From contig NZ_JAODBT010000001.1 in assembly GCF_027497995.1 (NCBI RefSeq), forward strand, positions 1,178,001-1,242,000: DNA of 64,000 bases. Reading direction: 5' to 3'. Under the pieces are notes generated by a model. The model worked only from the letters and a program-made list of their open reading frames with translations. It did no database searches and was not told where the DNA came from. Origin of the DNA: Stenotrophomonas sp. Iso1 (GTDB lineage Bacteria > Pseudomonadota > Gammaproteobacteria > Xanthomonadales > Xanthomonadaceae). Position 1 is the first letter of the stretch, and every line of letters begins with the position of its first letter. Both the position numbers and the translations under genes were made by a program. Shown one piece after another: positions 28,396 to 40,563 of the stretch.

Positions 28396-31300
28396 ATGAA
28401 ATGGATGTTGGACTGTACCCGTCTGGGTGTTGTGCTGCTGCTGGCCCTATGGCCTTGCTGGAGCATGGCCTCTGATTTGGCCGAGACGCCCCGGTTGCGC
28501 CGACTGGGGGTAGCCGAAGGCTTGCCGTCGCGGATGGTGCTGGCGTTGGCGCAGGATCGCCAGGGGTATGTCTGGGCGGCCACCGACGATGGCCTGGCAC
28601 GCTATGACGGCAAGGAGCTGCGGGTATGGCGGCATGATCCACAGCGTCCGGGCTCGCTGCCTGGCAATGCGCTGGAAATCATGGTCATTGATGCCCAGGA
28701 CCGCATCTGGGTGGGCGGTAATGGCGCTGGCCTGGCCATGCTGGATACCGACCGGCAGCAGTTTCAACGCTTCCCCCGCCTTGAGGAAACCTGCTCGCAA
28801 CAGGTCTGGGCACTGGCAAACAGCGGAACGGATCTGCTGGTTGGCACCAGTGGCACCGGTATCTGCCGGCTGCGTGCCGATGGCAGCGTCGGCCATTACC
28901 AACATCAAGCGGATGATCCCCACAGTCTGCCTGACGACACCATTTACTCGCTGCTGGCTGGCAATGGCGGCAAGGTGGTGTGGGTGGGAACGGCATCCGG
29001 GCTGGCGCGCTGGGACGCGGCCGACGACCGCTTCACCCGGATTGCCTCCCCATTGCTGGAGGGCAAGGACGTCATCCGCCTTAGCGGCGACCGCAATGGT
29101 GGCATCTGGGCAGGCACGAACGAGGGGCTATACCGGGTAATGGACGACGGTTCGGTGCTGCCAGCGCCTTGGCCGGAAGCCGCACAGACACGCGCAGCGG
29201 TGGTGCTGCATGACCGCGATGGTGGCTATTGGATGGGCACTGCCAACGGCATGTATCGCGGCGATGCCAAAACGCTGCGGTTGCTGGACGGTGACCTGGG
29301 CAGCGGCTTCCTCACCGCGCGCAGTGGCGTACTGGATCTGCTGCAGGATCACGAGGGCGGCGTCTGGATGGCGATGCTGACCCAGGGGCTGGCCTATCTA
29401 CGGCCGGACTGGACGCGCTTCTCCACCCATTACCAGCTCGACGGGCAATCGCTGGAAAGCCTGTATCTGCTCAACGCCGCCGTGGATGGTGATGGCTTCC
29501 TGATTGCCGGGGCACATGGCGTGCACCAGCTTGACCGTGATGGCCGATTGTCATTGCTGGCCGGCGAGGCGCAGTTGGGCAAAGGTAGCAACTGGTCGGT
29601 ATTGCGCGGGCGAGACGGCGTGGTGTGGACCGGGCGTGCCGGCAGTGTCGGGTTGTATCGGCCTGCCGATGGGCACTTTTCGCGGGTGGACCTGGGCGTG
29701 GGCGATGACCCGCAACGCCGTGCTGACCTGATGCGGTTGGCGCCGGATGGCAGCGTGTGGCTGTCGATCATCAACCATGGTCTGCAGCATCGTGCGGCGG
29801 ACGGCCACCTGCTGGCCGACTACCCGGCCGGCGTGGTACCGGGCTTGCCGGAAAAACTGGTCGAGCAGGTGCGCGTGGATGCATCCGGTCGCTTGTGGAT
29901 CGCGGGCGGTGCAGGCGTGCTGCGGTTCGAGGACGGCCGCTTCGTGCCGGTGCCGGGGATTGCAGCCGGCATGGTGTACGACTTCGCTTTTGCCGCGGAT
30001 GGTGGCCTGTGGGTGGGCCGTGAAGGCCTGCTGGAGTTCTACCAGCCACAGGGCAGCGGCTTCAGTCTGAAGCGCAGCTTGGGCGCTGCTGATGGCGTGC
30101 CGGCGGTATCGATGGGTGGGTTGGTGCTGGGTTGTTCGGGCCAATTGTGGGCGACCACCCCGCGCGGCCTGGTGTGGTGGCAGCCGCAGGGCGAGCGCCT
30201 GCAGGTGCTCGATGAGAGTGACGGGCTGCCGGATGTGGAGTTCACCAGTCGTCCACCGGCACACGCCGGTTGCGGCAATGCCTTGGCTGTCTCAGCCACC
30301 GGGCTGGTGGGGTTCAATCCGGATGCGGTGGTTGCTGCCAACGCGATGTCGCAATTGGTGATCGACGCGGTGCACGTGCGGCGCAATGACGCCGCGCAGG
30401 AACAGAGCCTTGCGGGTGATGTGATTCAGTTGGGGCCGGATGATCGCGACCTGCGCGTCACCGCACGGTTGCTGTCCTATGCCGAACCCAAGCGCCATCG
30501 TTTCCGCTTCCGTATCGAGGGCTACGACCAGAACTGGGTTGATCTGGGCAGCGAAGGCGAGCGCATCCTCTCGCGCCTGCCGTCGGGCAGCCATCTACTG
30601 GAAGTACAGGGGGCTGTGGCCGATGGCGCATGGACGCCGTCGCAGACGCTGACCATCGACGTAGCGCCACCTTGGTGGCGCAGCGCCTGGGCCATCGCCG
30701 CGTATGTGCTGTTGGCGCTGCTGCTGACGACGGCAGCCGTGCTCGCCTACCGCCGTCGTGTGCAGCGTCGCAGTGAATGGCAGTTGGCCATCCACAAGCA
30801 CGAATTGGCCGAACAGGCATCGTTGGCCAAGACCCGCTTCCTGGCCACCTTGGGGCACGAAGTGCGCACCCCGATGACCGGCGTGCTGGGCATGAGCGAG
30901 CTGTTGCTGGATACCGAACTTGACCCACGTCAGCAGCGCTATGCCAGCGCCATTCAACAGGCGGGTACGCACCTTCTGCGGTTGGTCAACGACGCGCTGG
31001 ATCTGGCCCGCATCGAGTCGGGGAAGCTCGAACTGGAGAACCACCCCTTCGATCTGGGCCGTGTGCTTGAAGATGTGATCTCGCTGATGGCGCCCATGGC
31101 CGAACGCAGGGGCCTGGTATTCGAGCGTGGCGAGCCGTTCGCAACACCGGTGCGTGTGCGCGGTGATGCGATGCGGCTGCGGCAGATCGTGATGAACCTG
31201 CTGGGCAACGCCATCAAGTTCACCGAGCAGGGCAAGGTGGGTTTGTCGGTCACGCTGCGGCCCGACAACACAGGCATCGAGCTGGTGGTGAGTGATACCG

Positions 31301-31983
31301 GGCCGGGCATCAACGAGGAGCAGCAGACGCGCTTGTTCCACCGTTTTGAACAGGCCGAAGGGCCGCGCACAGCATCACGCTACGGCGGCAGCGGTCTGGG
31401 TCTGGCCATCTGCCAGGAGCTGGCGATTGCGATGGGCGGTGGCATTACCCTGGAAAGTCGGCTGGGCGCGGGTGCCCGCTTCGTGGTCGCGCTGCCGTTG
31501 CCCTGGGAAAAGATTGCCGAGCAGGATGCATCGACCGAAGGTGTCGAGCCGGCGATAGGCCACGCATTGAACGTATTGCTGGTCGAAGACGATGCCACCG
31601 TAGCGCAGGTCATCAGTGGCTTGCTCAGCGTGCGCGGCCACAATGTGGTGCATGCACCGCACGGGCTGGCGGCCCTGACCGAAGTGGCGGTGCATGAATT
31701 CGATGTCGGCCTGCTCGACCTGGACCTGCCCGCGCTCGATGGCCTGGCGTTGGCCCGGCAGCTGCGCAGCCAGGGCCATGAATTCCCGTTGATTGCGGTG
31801 ACAGCGCGTTCGGACGCCGAAGCCGAGCGGCTGGCGCTGGAAGCGGGCATGGATGGTTTCCTGCGCAAACCGTTGACCGGGTTGCTGTTGATGAATGCCA
31901 TTGCCCACATACTTGCGCGCAATCGCAATGCCCAGACTCGGGCGGCTGCGTCCAATACCAGCGTGCACGGGAGTGAAGTTTGA
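28396..31983 (+). CDS. Hybrid histidine kinase with periplasmic beta-propeller sensor (1)
   Basis: A 1195-aa protein. A signal/anchor sequence ([15 protein letters not shown]) leads into about 680 residues of two-component-regulator-propeller repeats ([27 protein letters not shown] and similar). Next come a Y_Y_Y domain ([36 protein letters not shown]), one membrane helix ([28 protein letters not shown]), HisKA with His821 ([17 protein letters not shown]), HATPase ([26 protein letters not shown]) and a receiver with Asp1108 ([11 protein letters not shown]). It is a one-protein sensor and phosphorelay. No output DNA-binding domain is present and no response regulator is adjacent. The TTG stop-start overlap couples it to a paralogue. 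Confidence 0.93.
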   Translation: MKWMLDCTRLGVVLLLALWPCWSMASDLAETPRLRRLGVAEGLPSRMVLALAQDRQGYVWAATDDGLARYDGKELRVWRHDPQRPGSLPGNALEIMVIDAQDRIWVGGNGAGLAMLDTDRQQFQRFPRLEETCSQQVWALANSGTDLLVGTSGTGICRLRADGSVGHYQHQADDPHSLPDDTIYSLLAGNGGKVVWVGTASGLARWDAADDRFTRIASPLLEGKDVIRLSGDRNGGIWAGTNEGLYRVMDDGSVLPAPWPEAAQTRAAVVLHDRDGGYWMGTANGMYRGDAKTLRLLDGDLGSGFLTARSGVLDLLQDHEGGVWMAMLTQGLAYLRPDWTRFSTHYQLDGQSLESLYLLNAAVDGDGFLIAGAHGVHQLDRDGRLSLLAGEAQLGKGSNWSVLRGRDGVVWTGRAGSVGLYRPADGHFSRVDLGVGDDPQRRADLMRLAPDGSVWLSIINHGLQHRAADGHLLADYPAGVVPGLPEKLVEQVRVDASGRLWIAGGAGVLRFEDGRFVPVPGIAAGMVYDFAFAADGGLWVGREGLLEFYQPQGSGFSLKRSLGAADGVPAVSMGGLVLGCSGQLWATTPRGLVWWQPQGERLQVLDESDGLPDVEFTSRPPAHAGCGNALAVSATGLVGFNPDAVVAANAMSQLVIDAVHVRRNDAAQEQSLAGDVIQLGPDDRDLRVTARLLSYAEPKRHRFRFRIEGYDQNWVDLGSEGERILSRLPSGSHLLEVQGAVADGAWTPSQTLTIDVAPPWWRSAWAIAAYVLLALLLTTAAVLAYRRRVQRRSEWQLAIHKHELAEQASLAKTRFLATLGHEVRTPMTGVLGMSELLLDTELDPRQQRYASAIQQAGTHLLRLVNDALDLARIESGKLELENHPFDLGRVLEDVISLMAPMAERRGLVFERGEPFATPVRVRGDAMRLRQIVMNLLGNAIKFTEQGKVGLSVTLRPDNTGIELVVSDTGPGINEEQQTRLFHRFEQAEGPRTASRYGGSGLGLAICQELAIAMGGGITLESRLGAGARFVVALPLPWEKIAEQDASTEGVEPAIGHALNVLLVEDDATVAQVISGLLSVRGHNVVHAPHGLAALTEVAVHEFDVGLLDLDLPALDGLALARQLRSQGHEFPLIAVTARSDAEAERLALEAGMDGFLRKPLTGLLLMNAIAHILARNRNAQTRAAASNTSVHGSEV

Positions 31984-34900
31984 TCAAAGGGATTGTCGGC
32001 AGCGCATTGGCCTGCCTGCTGTTGTTTGCGCAGGGTGCCGGGGCGGAAGTGCCGGCGACACCGCAGCCGCGTCAGCTCACCGTGGCTGACGGCCTGCCGT
32101 CGAGCAACATCAATGCTTTTGCCGAAGATCACACCGGCTACCTGTGGCTGGGCAGCCGGGACGGCCTGGCACGTTATGACGGCCGTAATTTCCGCATCTG
32201 GCGTGCCGAGGATGGTCTGCGTGACAACCAGGTCTGGAGCCTGCATGTGGATGCGGCCAACCGCCTGTGGATAGGCACACAAAGCGCCGGGCTGGTGATG
32301 CTGAGCGCCGACCGTCGCAATTTCCGCTTCTACGACAAGCAGCATTTCCCGCAGATCAACAGCAATACGGTCTGGGCAATCACGTCCACACCCGATGGCA
32401 GCGTGTGGTTTGGCACCTCTACCGCTGGCCTGTATCGGCTGGACGCAGACGGGGCCATCCAACACTTCATGCCGGTTCAGGACGATCCCAACAGCCTGCC
32501 CGCCGTAGCCGTGACCTACCTGGTGACGATGGCCGATGGCAGTTTGTGGGTGGGTACCAAGGGTGGGTTGGCGCGCTGGACCGGCAACGGCTTCGAGCGC
32601 ATCGGTGCGGGCGTGTTGCCCTCGGACCGCATCAACGGATTGAAGGTCGATCGCCAGGAACGATTGTGGATAGCCACCAACGCCGGGCTGGTGGTGCGCC
32701 AGCCCGATGGACGTTTCGAACGTGCGTCCTGGTCCGGTGCCGGTGCGCAGGACGTGTTCAACATGCTGGAGTTCTCGGCCGACGGCAGCTACTGGCTGGA
32801 TACCGTGGACGGGCTGGGCCGTATCCGCAGCGGTGCCGTGCGCAACGTGCCGCTGTACAGCATGCAGGAGCGTGGGCTGGTCAAACCGAACTGGACCAGC
32901 GCTTACGAAGACCGCGAAGGCGGGCTGTGGTTTGCCAGTACCAATGCCGGGCTCTGGCATCTGCCGCCCAGTTGGCGCCAGTTCTCGGTGTTGTCACGGC
33001 ATCAGGACGACCCCGCCTCGTTGCGTAATCCCTACGCCATGGCGCTGGCAGCATCGGCCTCCGGCGGCATCTGGGTGGTGGGTACGCGTGGCGCGCTGGA
33101 TTGGTTTGATCCGGCAAACGGCGACGTGCGGCATCACCTGGAAAGGGTGAACGGCAGCAACTGGCCGCAATCCCTGGCCGAAGATCCACAGGGGCAGGTG
33201 TGGGTCGGCAGTCTGGACGAACTGGTGCGTTACAACCCGCGCGACCAGAGCGTGCGTCGTTGGCGCAGTGATGGCTCACACGATGCGGCAATGCTGGGCG
33301 ATGCCGACATCATCCGCAGTTGCAACGGTGGCCACATCTGGGTGTATTCGGAAGATGGTGGCATGCAGCAGCGCGATGCCGATGGGCAGGTGCTGCTGCA
33401 CGTACTGCAAGGGCAGTCGGGCTTGCCAGCCGCGCCGGTCGAGGAGATGCAGTGTGGCCCACACGACAACCTGTGGCTGGCCACCGGCTCGGGGCTGTTG
33501 GCGTGGCACCCTGAACAAGCGCGCTTTGTGCAGGTGCCGGGCGCACCGACCGGGCGGGTGTCCACCTTCAGCGTTACCGACAGCGGTGTGGCCTGGGTCG
33601 GCACGCTGGGGCGGATGGAAAGCTATCTGTGGGATGGGCAGCGCATGGTGTTGTTGGACACCGTGGGTGCCGACCGTGGCTTCCCGATGCTGGCACCCAG
33701 CGGCCTGGTGGTGGATGCGCAGGGCGTGGCCTGGGCGATCAGCCCGCGTGGCCTGATCCGTATCGACCCGGCCAGCCGTTCGGTACGTCTCTATGGTGTG
33801 CATGACGGCCTGCCCGGGCAGGAATTCCGTCGGCGCTCACTGGTGCAGGCGCGCAGCGGTCAATTGGCTGGCGGTACGCCCGACGGCGTGGTGTTGTTCG
33901 ACCCGGCCTTGGTCAAGCCGTCCACCCGGCAGCCGCCTCTGGTGATCGAGCGGGTGAGCGTGCGTCGTGGCGACGGCGAGCAGGACCTCACGCATGAGCC
34001 CATGTTGCTGATCCACGAAGGCGACCGCGACCTGCGTATCGTCGCGCGGCTGCTGTCCTTTGCCGACTCGGCGACCAATACCTACCGTTTCCGTCTGACC
34101 GGTTATGACACGGACTGGGTGGAAGTAGGAGCGGCCGGCGAGCGCGTGTTTTCGCGACTGGCGCCGGGGCGTTATCAGCTGGAAGTCCAGGCGGCGACAT
34201 CGGACAACGTCTGGTCGAATGCCAAGATCCTGAGCTTCCGCGTGCAGCCGCCATGGTGGCGCAGCGCGGGCGGTCTGGTGGTTTTCATCGTGTTGGGTGT
34301 GGCGCTGTTGTTGTGGGGCGCCTGGCTGTACCGGCGTCGTCTGCGTCGTCGCAGCGAATGGCAGTTGGCGCGTCACAAACACGAACTTGCCGAGCAGGCA
34401 TCGCTGGCCAAAACCCGCTTCCTGGCCACGCTCGGCCATGAGGTGCGCACCCCGATGACCGGCGTGCTGGGCATGAGCGAATTGCTGCTGTCCTCAAACC
34501 TGGACGAACGCCAGCGCAGTTACACACAGGCGATCCGCCGTGCTGGCGAGCATCTGTTGCGATTGGTGAACGACGCGCTGGATCTGGCGCGTATCGAAGC
34601 GGGGCGCCTGGAGCTGCAGGTGCAGCCGTTCGACCTGCAGCAACTGCTGGACGATGTACGCGGCTTGATGGAACCGTTGGCGCAACGTCGTGGCTTGCAA
34701 TTCAATCTGGAAAACACAGCGCCGCCGCGCACGCGCGTCAATGGCGATGTGCTGCGATTGCGGCAGATTCTGCTCAATCTGGTAGGCAACGCCATCAAGT
34801 TCACCAGCGAAGGCGCGGTGGGCTTGCGCGTGTTCGCTGACGAGGACGGCAATCGCATCGGCTTCGATGTCTGTGACACCGGGCCGGGCATCAGCGAGGA

Positions 34901-35543
34901 GCAGCGCAAACGTTTGTTCCGTCGCTTTGAACAAGCCGATGGCGCACGCACTGCGGCGCGTTACGGCGGTAGCGGGTTGGGCTTGGCTATCTGCCATGAA
35001 CTGGCGGTGGCAATGGGCGGCGTTATCGACCTGGACAGCACGCCGGGCAAGGGCAGCTGCTTCAACGTCAAGCTGCCGCTGACCTGGGATGTGGCGCCGG
35101 AGTCGGGTGCCGATGGTGGTGGCGCAAATGCATGGGGCACGCTGCCGCCACAACGGGTCTTGCTGGTGGAAGACGATGCCACCATCGCTGCGGTGATCCG
35201 CGGCCTGCTCGAAGTGCATGGTCACTCGGTGGTACATGCCGCACATGGTCTGGCAGCGTTGGCCGAGGTGTCGAGCATGCCCTTCGACGTCGCGTTGTTG
35301 GACCTGGATCTGCCGGGAATCGATGGTTTCGGCGTGGCACTGCAGCTGCGCACGATGGGCTATGAGATGCCCCTGATTGCGGTGACCGCACGCTCGGACA
35401 GTGAAGCCGAGCCGCAGGCCCGCAAAGCCGGTTTCGATGATTTCCTGCGCAAGCCCGTTACCGCGCAGATGTTGCTGGAGGCCATCGCGGGCGTGCTCGA
35501 TGCCCAGCGTAGGCGCCAACAAGGCCTGCCGCCGCGCACATGA
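31980..35543 (+). CDS. Hybrid histidine kinase with periplasmic beta-propeller sensor (2), TTG start
   Basis: An 1187-aa paralogue of the preceding kinase with the same order: signal peptide ([19 protein letters not shown]), propeller repeats, Y_Y_Y domain ([26 protein letters not shown]), one membrane helix, HisKA with His820, HATPase ([17 protein letters not shown]) and a receiver with Asp1108 ([11 protein letters not shown]). The segment around the H-box is almost identical in the two copies, while the propellers differ more. Initiation is at TTG (31980), overlapping the TGA of kinase 1 by 4 bp, with GGGAG 8 bp upstream. Confidence 0.92.
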   Translation: MIKGIVGSALACLLLFAQGAGAEVPATPQPRQLTVADGLPSSNINAFAEDHTGYLWLGSRDGLARYDGRNFRIWRAEDGLRDNQVWSLHVDAANRLWIGTQSAGLVMLSADRRNFRFYDKQHFPQINSNTVWAITSTPDGSVWFGTSTAGLYRLDADGAIQHFMPVQDDPNSLPAVAVTYLVTMADGSLWVGTKGGLARWTGNGFERIGAGVLPSDRINGLKVDRQERLWIATNAGLVVRQPDGRFERASWSGAGAQDVFNMLEFSADGSYWLDTVDGLGRIRSGAVRNVPLYSMQERGLVKPNWTSAYEDREGGLWFASTNAGLWHLPPSWRQFSVLSRHQDDPASLRNPYAMALAASASGGIWVVGTRGALDWFDPANGDVRHHLERVNGSNWPQSLAEDPQGQVWVGSLDELVRYNPRDQSVRRWRSDGSHDAAMLGDADIIRSCNGGHIWVYSEDGGMQQRDADGQVLLHVLQGQSGLPAAPVEEMQCGPHDNLWLATGSGLLAWHPEQARFVQVPGAPTGRVSTFSVTDSGVAWVGTLGRMESYLWDGQRMVLLDTVGADRGFPMLAPSGLVVDAQGVAWAISPRGLIRIDPASRSVRLYGVHDGLPGQEFRRRSLVQARSGQLAGGTPDGVVLFDPALVKPSTRQPPLVIERVSVRRGDGEQDLTHEPMLLIHEGDRDLRIVARLLSFADSATNTYRFRLTGYDTDWVEVGAAGERVFSRLAPGRYQLEVQAATSDNVWSNAKILSFRVQPPWWRSAGGLVVFIVLGVALLLWGAWLYRRRLRRRSEWQLARHKHELAEQASLAKTRFLATLGHEVRTPMTGVLGMSELLLSSNLDERQRSYTQAIRRAGEHLLRLVNDALDLARIEAGRLELQVQPFDLQQLLDDVRGLMEPLAQRRGLQFNLENTAPPRTRVNGDVLRLRQILLNLVGNAIKFTSEGAVGLRVFADEDGNRIGFDVCDTGPGISEEQRKRLFRRFEQADGARTAARYGGSGLGLAICHELAVAMGGVIDLDSTPGKGSCFNVKLPLTWDVAPESGADGGGANAWGTLPPQRVLLVEDDATIAAVIRGLLEVHGHSVVHAAHGLAALAEVSSMPFDVALLDLDLPGIDGFGVALQLRTMGYEMPLIAVTARSDSEAEPQARKAGFDDFLRKPVTAQMLLEAIAGVLDAQRRRQQGLPPRT

Positions 35544-35609
35544 TTTGCCGGCGTCCCGGGCGCAGCGGGCCGAGGGGTGAGATGGTGCTGCGCCTGAAAT
35601 GCGGCGTGG

Positions 35610-37031
35610 CTATTCCGCCACTTGTTCCACCGCGCGCGGGTGCGGGCGGCTCTCCGGCAACTGCCAGAACACCAGCGTCGAACTCAATGTGATTGCACCC
35701 ACGCAGATGAAGGTCGCATGCAATGCTGCCGTCGCGCCGTGGCCCACGATATGTGTGCCGAACGTCGCCAACAGGCTGCCAGCAGTGGCGGCGCCAAAGC
35801 CGGTGGCCAACATCATCACCATGGACAACAGGCTGTTGCCGCTGCTGGCTTGTTCCATGTCCAGATCGCGCAGGGTCACGGTGTTCATCACGGTGAACTG
35901 CATGGAGTTCACTGCGCCAAAAATGGCCAGCTGCACCAACTGCAACCACAACGGGTGATGCGCGTTGATCAGCGCGAAACTGGCCATCGCCAAGCCCACG
36001 CAGACCGTGTTGATCATCAGGATGCGGCGGTATCCAAAGCGCATGACCAGCGTCACTGCGGCACGCTTGGCGGCCATGCCAGCCAGTGCTACCGGAATCA
36101 TCATCATGCCGGCAGTCATCGGGCTCATGCCCATACCCACCTGCAGCAGCAGGGGAATCAACAACGGCATCGCACCGCTGCCGATGCGCGAGAACAAGTT
36201 GCCAAGAATGCCGATGCGGAAGCTGGCAATGTGGAACAGTGTCAGCGAAAACAGCGGCTCGCGGCTGTTGGCCGCATGCAGCCAATAGCCGACCAGCGCA
36301 GCGATGCCAATCACCGCGAGCAGGATCACCAATGCCTGTGCCGAACCAACGGCCGACACACCGTCCAGCGCCAGCGACAGCGCCACCATGCCGAACGCCA
36401 GCATCAGGTAGCCGGCCAGATCGAAGCGGTGTTTTCGCTGGGCGTAGTGGTCGGGCATGATCCGTAGCGCCGCGATCAGGCCGATCACACCAATGGGCAG
36501 GTTGATCAGGAAGATCCAATGCCATGACGCCACTTCCACCAACCAACCGCCGAGCGTCGGCCCCAGCAATGGGCCGATCAAAGCGGGGATTGCGATGAAA
36601 CTCATCGCCGCCAGGAACTGATCGCGCGGCACCGTGCGCATCACGGCCAGGCGCCCGACCGGCAGCAGCATCGCGCCGCCAATACCCTGCAGCACACGCG
36701 ACGCCACCAGCCATTGCAGCGTCGGCGACAAGGCGCAGGCCAGCGACCCAAGGGTGAACAGAATGATGGCCGCAAAGAACGTGCGGCGCGTGCCGAAGCG
36801 GTCGGCGATCCAGCCCGAGGCGGGAATGAACGTTGCCACGGCCAGTGCGTAGCTGAACACCACCGACTGCATCTGCAGCGGGCTTTCACCGAGGCTGCGC
36901 GCCATCGCGGGCAAGGCGGTATTGACGATGGTCGAATCCAGCATCTGCATGAAGATGGCCAGTGACACCAGCCATAACAGCGGCTTGTGGGTATTGCTGG
37001 CGGGCAGGGGGCTGGAAACGGAGGGGGGCAT
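35610..37031 (-). CDS. MFS transporter, DHA2 (MdtD/EmrB-like) family
   Basis: A 473-aa, 14-helix drug:H+ antiporter-type protein. The family motifs are LDSTIVNTALPAMARSLG (motif D1), GWIADRFGTRRTF (motif A, TM2-3 loop) and ALIGPLLGPTLGGWLVEVASWHWIFLINLPIG (motif C). The closest described relative by pattern is E. coli MdtD, whose substrate is poorly defined (citrate/iron-citrate export has been proposed). It stands alone with no membrane-fusion partner, unlike emrAB later in the window. The ribosome-binding site is weak. Confidence 0.85.
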   Translation of the reverse strand: MPPSVSSPLPASNTHKPLLWLVSLAIFMQMLDSTIVNTALPAMARSLGESPLQMQSVVFSYALAVATFIPASGWIADRFGTRRTFFAAIILFTLGSLACALSPTLQWLVASRVLQGIGGAMLLPVGRLAVMRTVPRDQFLAAMSFIAIPALIGPLLGPTLGGWLVEVASWHWIFLINLPIGVIGLIAALRIMPDHYAQRKHRFDLAGYLMLAFGMVALSLALDGVSAVGSAQALVILLAVIGIAALVGYWLHAANSREPLFSLTLFHIASFRIGILGNLFSRIGSGAMPLLIPLLLQVGMGMSPMTAGMMMIPVALAGMAAKRAAVTLVMRFGYRRILMINTVCVGLAMASFALINAHHPLWLQLVQLAIFGAVNSMQFTVMNTVTLRDLDMEQASSGNSLLSMVMMLATGFGAATAGSLLATFGTHIVGHGATAALHATFICVGAITLSSTLVFWQLPESRPHPRAVEQVAE

Positions 37032-37095
37032 CAGGGCAGGTCACAGGATTGCAGGCCGCTATTGTCCGCCCCGCCGTGTGCAGATGTTGCGTAGA

Positions 37096-37743
37096 TCAGT
37101 CGCCGCCACTGACCTCGTACATTGAACGTGCTGGGGAGTCCGGGTCTGCGCGCAGCCAAACGGTGTGGTTGAGCTCGCCGACGATCATCGACCAGGCTTC
37201 ACCGTCGTAGGCCATGGTGCAAGTCCGCACAGCCATCGGGTTGAGCTGCAGCATGGGCTGGCAATCGCGCTCGATCACGGGCCGCAAAACGTTGAGCAAC
37301 TGGGTGATGGGGGCATCCACCACAAGGCTCTGGCGGATGTGCCTTTCGCCCATGCCTTCGTGATAACCAATCACCGGTAGGCCTTGCAGCGTGGTCGCAG
37401 CGGGTTTGAACGTGGCCTGGGCTTCGTAGGACAGGTAGGTTTCGCCGTCGTCGAAGGTGGTGACCTCACAGGACTTCAACGTGAGCCGATCAATTACCGG
37501 CTGCCAACGGGGTGACAGCTCAGCCAGTTTCACCATGCGCAACTGTTCGCAGCGTTGGGGGAAATCTTCAACGTCAGGGTTGAAGATCACCAGACGCTGG
37601 ATCTGTTCGTTCGTCGCCAGGGTGGGGAAATCGTTGCGCTGCAATGGCAGCGGTTTGGTCGCTGCATCGCCGGCCTGTGCCGGGGCGGCGACGGTGATCA
37701 ATGCCACCAGTGATGACCGCAGGACGGTATGGATGAGCGGCAT
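37096..37743 (-). CDS. Exported protein of unknown function
   Basis: A 215-aa product with a signal peptide (MPLIHTVLRSSLVALITVAAPAQA). The mature protein has four cysteines (RCEQL, KSCEV, RDCQP, RTCTM) that could form two disulfides. I recognise no family. The ATG at 37743 is fixed by a very strong AAGGAGGG ribosome-binding site; an ATG eight codons upstream lacks one. It lies between the MFS gene and the hemE terminator, so it probably has its own promoter within or beyond that terminator. Confidence 0.78.
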   Translation of the reverse strand: MPLIHTVLRSSLVALITVAAPAQAGDAATKPLPLQRNDFPTLATNEQIQRLVIFNPDVEDFPQRCEQLRMVKLAELSPRWQPVIDRLTLKSCEVTTFDDGETYLSYEAQATFKPAATTLQGLPVIGYHEGMGERHIRQSLVVDAPITQLLNVLRPVIERDCQPMLQLNPMAVRTCTMAYDGEAWSMIVGELNHTVWLRADPDSPARSMYEVSGGD

Positions 37744-37765
37744 GGCTTCCCTCCTTGGAACTGCC

Positions 37766-37797
37766 AAAACCGGGCGAGAGTGCAGCCCTCACCCGGT
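37766..37797 (-). terminator. Intrinsic terminator of hemE
   Basis: On the minus strand ACCGGGTGAGGG pairs (with one mismatch) with CTCTCGCCCGGT around a CTGCA loop and is followed by TTTT. It lies 10 bp after the hemE stop. Confidence 0.78.
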
Positions 37798-37806
37798 AAT
37801 GGGGAT

Positions 37807-38880
37807 TCAACGGCGGCTGAGGCGGTGCACCGCGTCAACCAGCACCGCGACGTGGTCGGGGTTCATGTCTGGCGACATGCCGTGGCCCAGGTTGAATACA
37901 TGGCCTTCGCGCGAGCCGCCATTGCCGGCCGCGTAGCTTTCCAGAACCTTGCCGACTTCGCGGGTGATCGCTTCGGGCGAGCCGTATAGCGTGGTCGGGT
38001 CCAGGTTGCCCTGCAGTGCGACCTTGCCCGCAGCGGCGCGGGCGGCGTCTTCCAGGCTGATGGTCCAGTCCACGCCGATGCCTTCAGCACCACTGGCGGC
38101 AAGCTCGGACACGTATTGCCCCGTACCCTTGCCGAACAGGATCAACGGCGTGCGCTCGGCACCTTCGCCACGCTTCAGTTCGGCGGCGATGCGGTTGAGA
38201 TAACGCAGCGAGAATTCGCGGTACATGGCCGGGCCGAGCACGCCGCCCCAGGTGTCGAACACCTGCAGCGCCTGTGCGCCGGCCGCGCGCTGCGCGGACA
38301 AGTAAGCGATGACCGCATCGGTCACCACGCCCAGCAACTTGTGCAGGGCTTTGGGCTCGTTCAGCGCCATGGCCTTGATGCGCGCGAAGTCCTTGCTGCC
38401 GCCGCCTTCGATCATGTAGCAGGCCAGCGTCCACGGGCTGCCGGAGAAACCGATCAGCGGTACCTTGCCGTCCAGCTCGCGGCGGATCAGGCGCACGGCG
38501 TCCATCACGTAGCCCAGTTCGGTTTCCATGTCGGGCACGGCCAGCTTGTCGACGGCGGCGACGTCACGGATCGGGTGCTTGAACTTGGGGCCTTCGCCAT
38601 CGACGAAGTACAGGCCCAGGCCCATCGCGTCCGGCACGGTGAGGATGTCCGAGAACAGGATGGCCGCATCCAGATCGAAGCGCTCCAGCGGCTGCAAGGT
38701 CACTTCACAGGCGACTTCCGGGTTTTTGGCCATGCCCAGAAAGCTGCCGGCACGGGCGCGAGTGGCGCGGTACTCCGGCAGATAACGGCCGGCTTGGCGC
38801 ATCAGCCAGACGGGGGTGCAGTCCACGGGCTCGCGGCGCAGGGCGCGCAGGAAGCGGTCGTTGCGAAGTGGGCTGGTCAC
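37807..38880 (-). CDS. hemE: HemE, uroporphyrinogen decarboxylase (GTG start)
   Basis: Decarboxylates the four acetate side chains of uroporphyrinogen III to coproporphyrinogen III in haem synthesis. The 357-aa protein has the family signatures [16 protein letters not shown] (substrate-binding Arg, signature 1), [19 protein letters not shown] (active-site Asp), [22 protein letters not shown] (signature 2) and [24 protein letters not shown] at the C-terminus. The GTG at 38880 has AGGAG 8 bp upstream. A WGR-domain gene lies 59 bp upstream in the same direction. Confidence 0.96.
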   Translation of the reverse strand: MTSPLRNDRFLRALRREPVDCTPVWLMRQAGRYLPEYRATRARAGSFLGMAKNPEVACEVTLQPLERFDLDAAILFSDILTVPDAMGLGLYFVDGEGPKFKHPIRDVAAVDKLAVPDMETELGYVMDAVRLIRRELDGKVPLIGFSGSPWTLACYMIEGGGSKDFARIKAMALNEPKALHKLLGVVTDAVIAYLSAQRAAGAQALQVFDTWGGVLGPAMYREFSLRYLNRIAAELKRGEGAERTPLILFGKGTGQYVSELAASGAEGIGVDWTISLEDAARAAAGKVALQGNLDPTTLYGSPEAITREVGKVLESYAAGNGGSREGHVFNLGHGMSPDMNPDHVAVLVDAVHRLSRR

Positions 38881-38939
38881 GAAAAACTCCTGGATAGGGA
38901 ACGGCGCCGGCCGCGTCGTGCGGCCAGGGGAGGTGCCGA

Positions 38940-39191
38940 TCAGGGTTGTTGCAGGCCGCTGGTGAACATCACCTGGAAGCCGCGTTTGATCTGTGCGTCC
39001 CGGCCTTTCTCGAAGGCCTGCTGAGCTTCCTGCTGCTGCAGGAACAGCTCCCGGCGCAATTGCACACGGCCGCCGATCTGCCCGCTTTCACGTTGCAGCT
39101 CCCAGCCGCCGAGCAGATCCGGCACCAGGGTGAGCTGTACATAGCGGGGGGCTTCGTTGCCGCTGGGCGGCTGTTGCAGTAGGACGCGCAT
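38940..39191 (-). CDS. WGR domain protein
   Basis: An 83-aa protein consisting of a WGR-like domain: [63 protein letters not shown]. Here the eponymous W-G-R is replaced by [12 protein letters not shown] domains bind nucleic acids in PARPs and some bacterial proteins; the role of stand-alone versions is unknown. The start at 39191 is the first ATG consistent with the domain. It is upstream of hemE and may be co-transcribed. Confidence 0.8.
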   Translation of the reverse strand: MRVLLQQPPSGNEAPRYVQLTLVPDLLGGWELQRESGQIGGRVQLRRELFLQQQEAQQAFEKGRDAQIKRGFQVMFTSGLQQP

Positions 39192-39445
39192 GGTGGAGAT
39201 TGTAGCCGTTGCGGGCAATTTGGGCCGCTTTTGGCCCGGAGCATGCAAGGCTTGCTCCTGCTTGGCCGCCCTCTGCGCCCGTGGCGGAGGGGAGGGGCGA
39301 AATGTGCCATGGCGCGGCTTTGACGCGTTTGTGCCGCCGGCGAAGACGTGGGGCGGATATGCGCTGGCTCTGCTTTAGGCTTTGCGTGTCCCTTGCTTGC
39401 GCTGCAGGCGCAGGGGAGATTTGGGACGGGGTCGTCCCTGCCATT

Positions 39446-40555
39446 TCACCCTAAACGCAGTACTTCCAGCACCGCGGCCTCATCCACATCCGGCACCACT
39501 TCGGCCTTGCCAATGCCGCGCCACAGGACCAGTCGCAAGCGGCCGGCGATGTTTTTCTTGTCCAGGCGCATGTGCGCTAGCAGGGCTTCCGGTTCCAGCC
39601 CCACCGGAATGGCCACCGGCAGGCCGTAGCTCAACAGCAGGTCGCGCAGCGTTTCGGTATCGGCCGCTGCGGCCATACCGAGCGCCGCCGACAACCGGGC
39701 TGCCAACACCATGCCCACCGCCACGGCCTCGCCATGGTTGAGGTTGTCGTTACCCGGCGCGCCGTAGCCCTGCGCGGTCTCGATGGCGTGGCCGAAAGTG
39801 TGGCCCAGGTTGAGCAGGGCGCGTTCGCCCTTTTCCAGTGGATCGCGTTCGACGATCTCAGCCTTGTGCTCGCAGCTGCGTGCGATGGCCTGGGCCAGGG
39901 CGGTGTCGTCACCGGCCAGCAATGTTTCGCGCTCGGCCTGCAGCCACTGGAAGAACAATGGGTCGCGGATGGCGCCGTACTTGATCACTTCGGCCAGGCC
40001 GGCGCGTAGTTCGCGGACCGGCAAGGTGCGCAACGCGCCGGTATCGGCAATCACCGCGCGCGGCGGATGGAAAGCGCCGACCAGGTTTTTGCCCTGCGGG
40101 ATATCCACCGCCGTCTTGCCGCCGACTGAGGAATCGACCATCGCCAACAAGGTGGTGGGGAGCTGCACGCAGTCCACGCCGCGCATCCAGCAGGCCGCGG
40201 CAAAGCCGGCCAGGTCGCCGACCACCCCGCCGCCCAGCGCCAGCACGCAGGCATCGCGGGTAGCGCCCAGCGAGGCCAGCGCGTTGATGGCACCGCTGAA
40301 GTTGTCCAGCGTCTTGGAGGCTTCGCCGGCGGGGATGATGTACTGGCCGATCTTCAGATCCGGGCGCGCGGCCTGCAGCGCCTCACGCACGCGCGCCAGG
40401 TACAACGGCGCGACGGTGTCATCGCTGGCCAGCAGGACATGGCGGCCACGGATGGCGCGAGCCAGCAGCTCGGCTTCGGCCAGCAGGCCCGGGCCGATAT
40501 GAATCTGGTAGGGGAGTTCGCCGCCAACGGCGACGGTGCGGGGGGAAGCGGTCAT
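39446..40555 (-). CDS. aroB: AroB, 3-dehydroquinate synthase
   Basis: Converts DAHP to 3-dehydroquinate, the second step of the shikimate pathway. The 369-aa region starting [25 protein letters not shown] has the NAD-binding [60 protein letters not shown] and the metal-binding [18 protein letters not shown]. The length equals that usual in Xanthomonadaceae. In this sequence the frame is open upstream and continuous with aroK, so a fused 549-aa polypeptide would also be made; the internal ATG at 40555 is still the natural AroB start. Confidence 0.95.
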   Translation of the reverse strand: MTASPRTVAVGGELPYQIHIGPGLLAEAELLARAIRGRHVLLASDDTVAPLYLARVREALQAARPDLKIGQYIIPAGEASKTLDNFSGAINALASLGATRDACVLALGGGVVGDLAGFAAACWMRGVDCVQLPTTLLAMVDSSVGGKTAVDIPQGKNLVGAFHPPRAVIADTGALRTLPVRELRAGLAEVIKYGAIRDPLFFQWLQAERETLLAGDDTALAQAIARSCEHKAEIVERDPLEKGERALLNLGHTFGHAIETAQGYGAPGNDNLNHGEAVAVGMVLAARLSAALGMAAAADTETLRDLLLSYGLPVAIPVGLEPEALLAHMRLDKKNIAGRLRLVLWRGIGKAEVVPDVDEAAVLEVLRLG

Positions 40556-40563
40556 GCAGGGGG
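40552..40563 (-). other. aroK/aroB junction: homopolymer tract that abolishes the aroK stop
   Basis: A G5 run on the + strand (C5 on the coding strand) at 40559-40563 lies 3 bp before the aroB ATG. The span from aroK start to the expected TGA is 544 bp, one more than 181 codons. This is either a real frameshift creating an AroK-AroB fusion or a one-base sequencing or assembly error. Confidence 0.8.

Noticed and set aside
31380..32960. A 526-codon minus-strand frame spanning the junction of the two propeller kinases
   Set aside because: It covers the stop-start overlap of two well-supported genes, has no domain, and is an antisense shadow.
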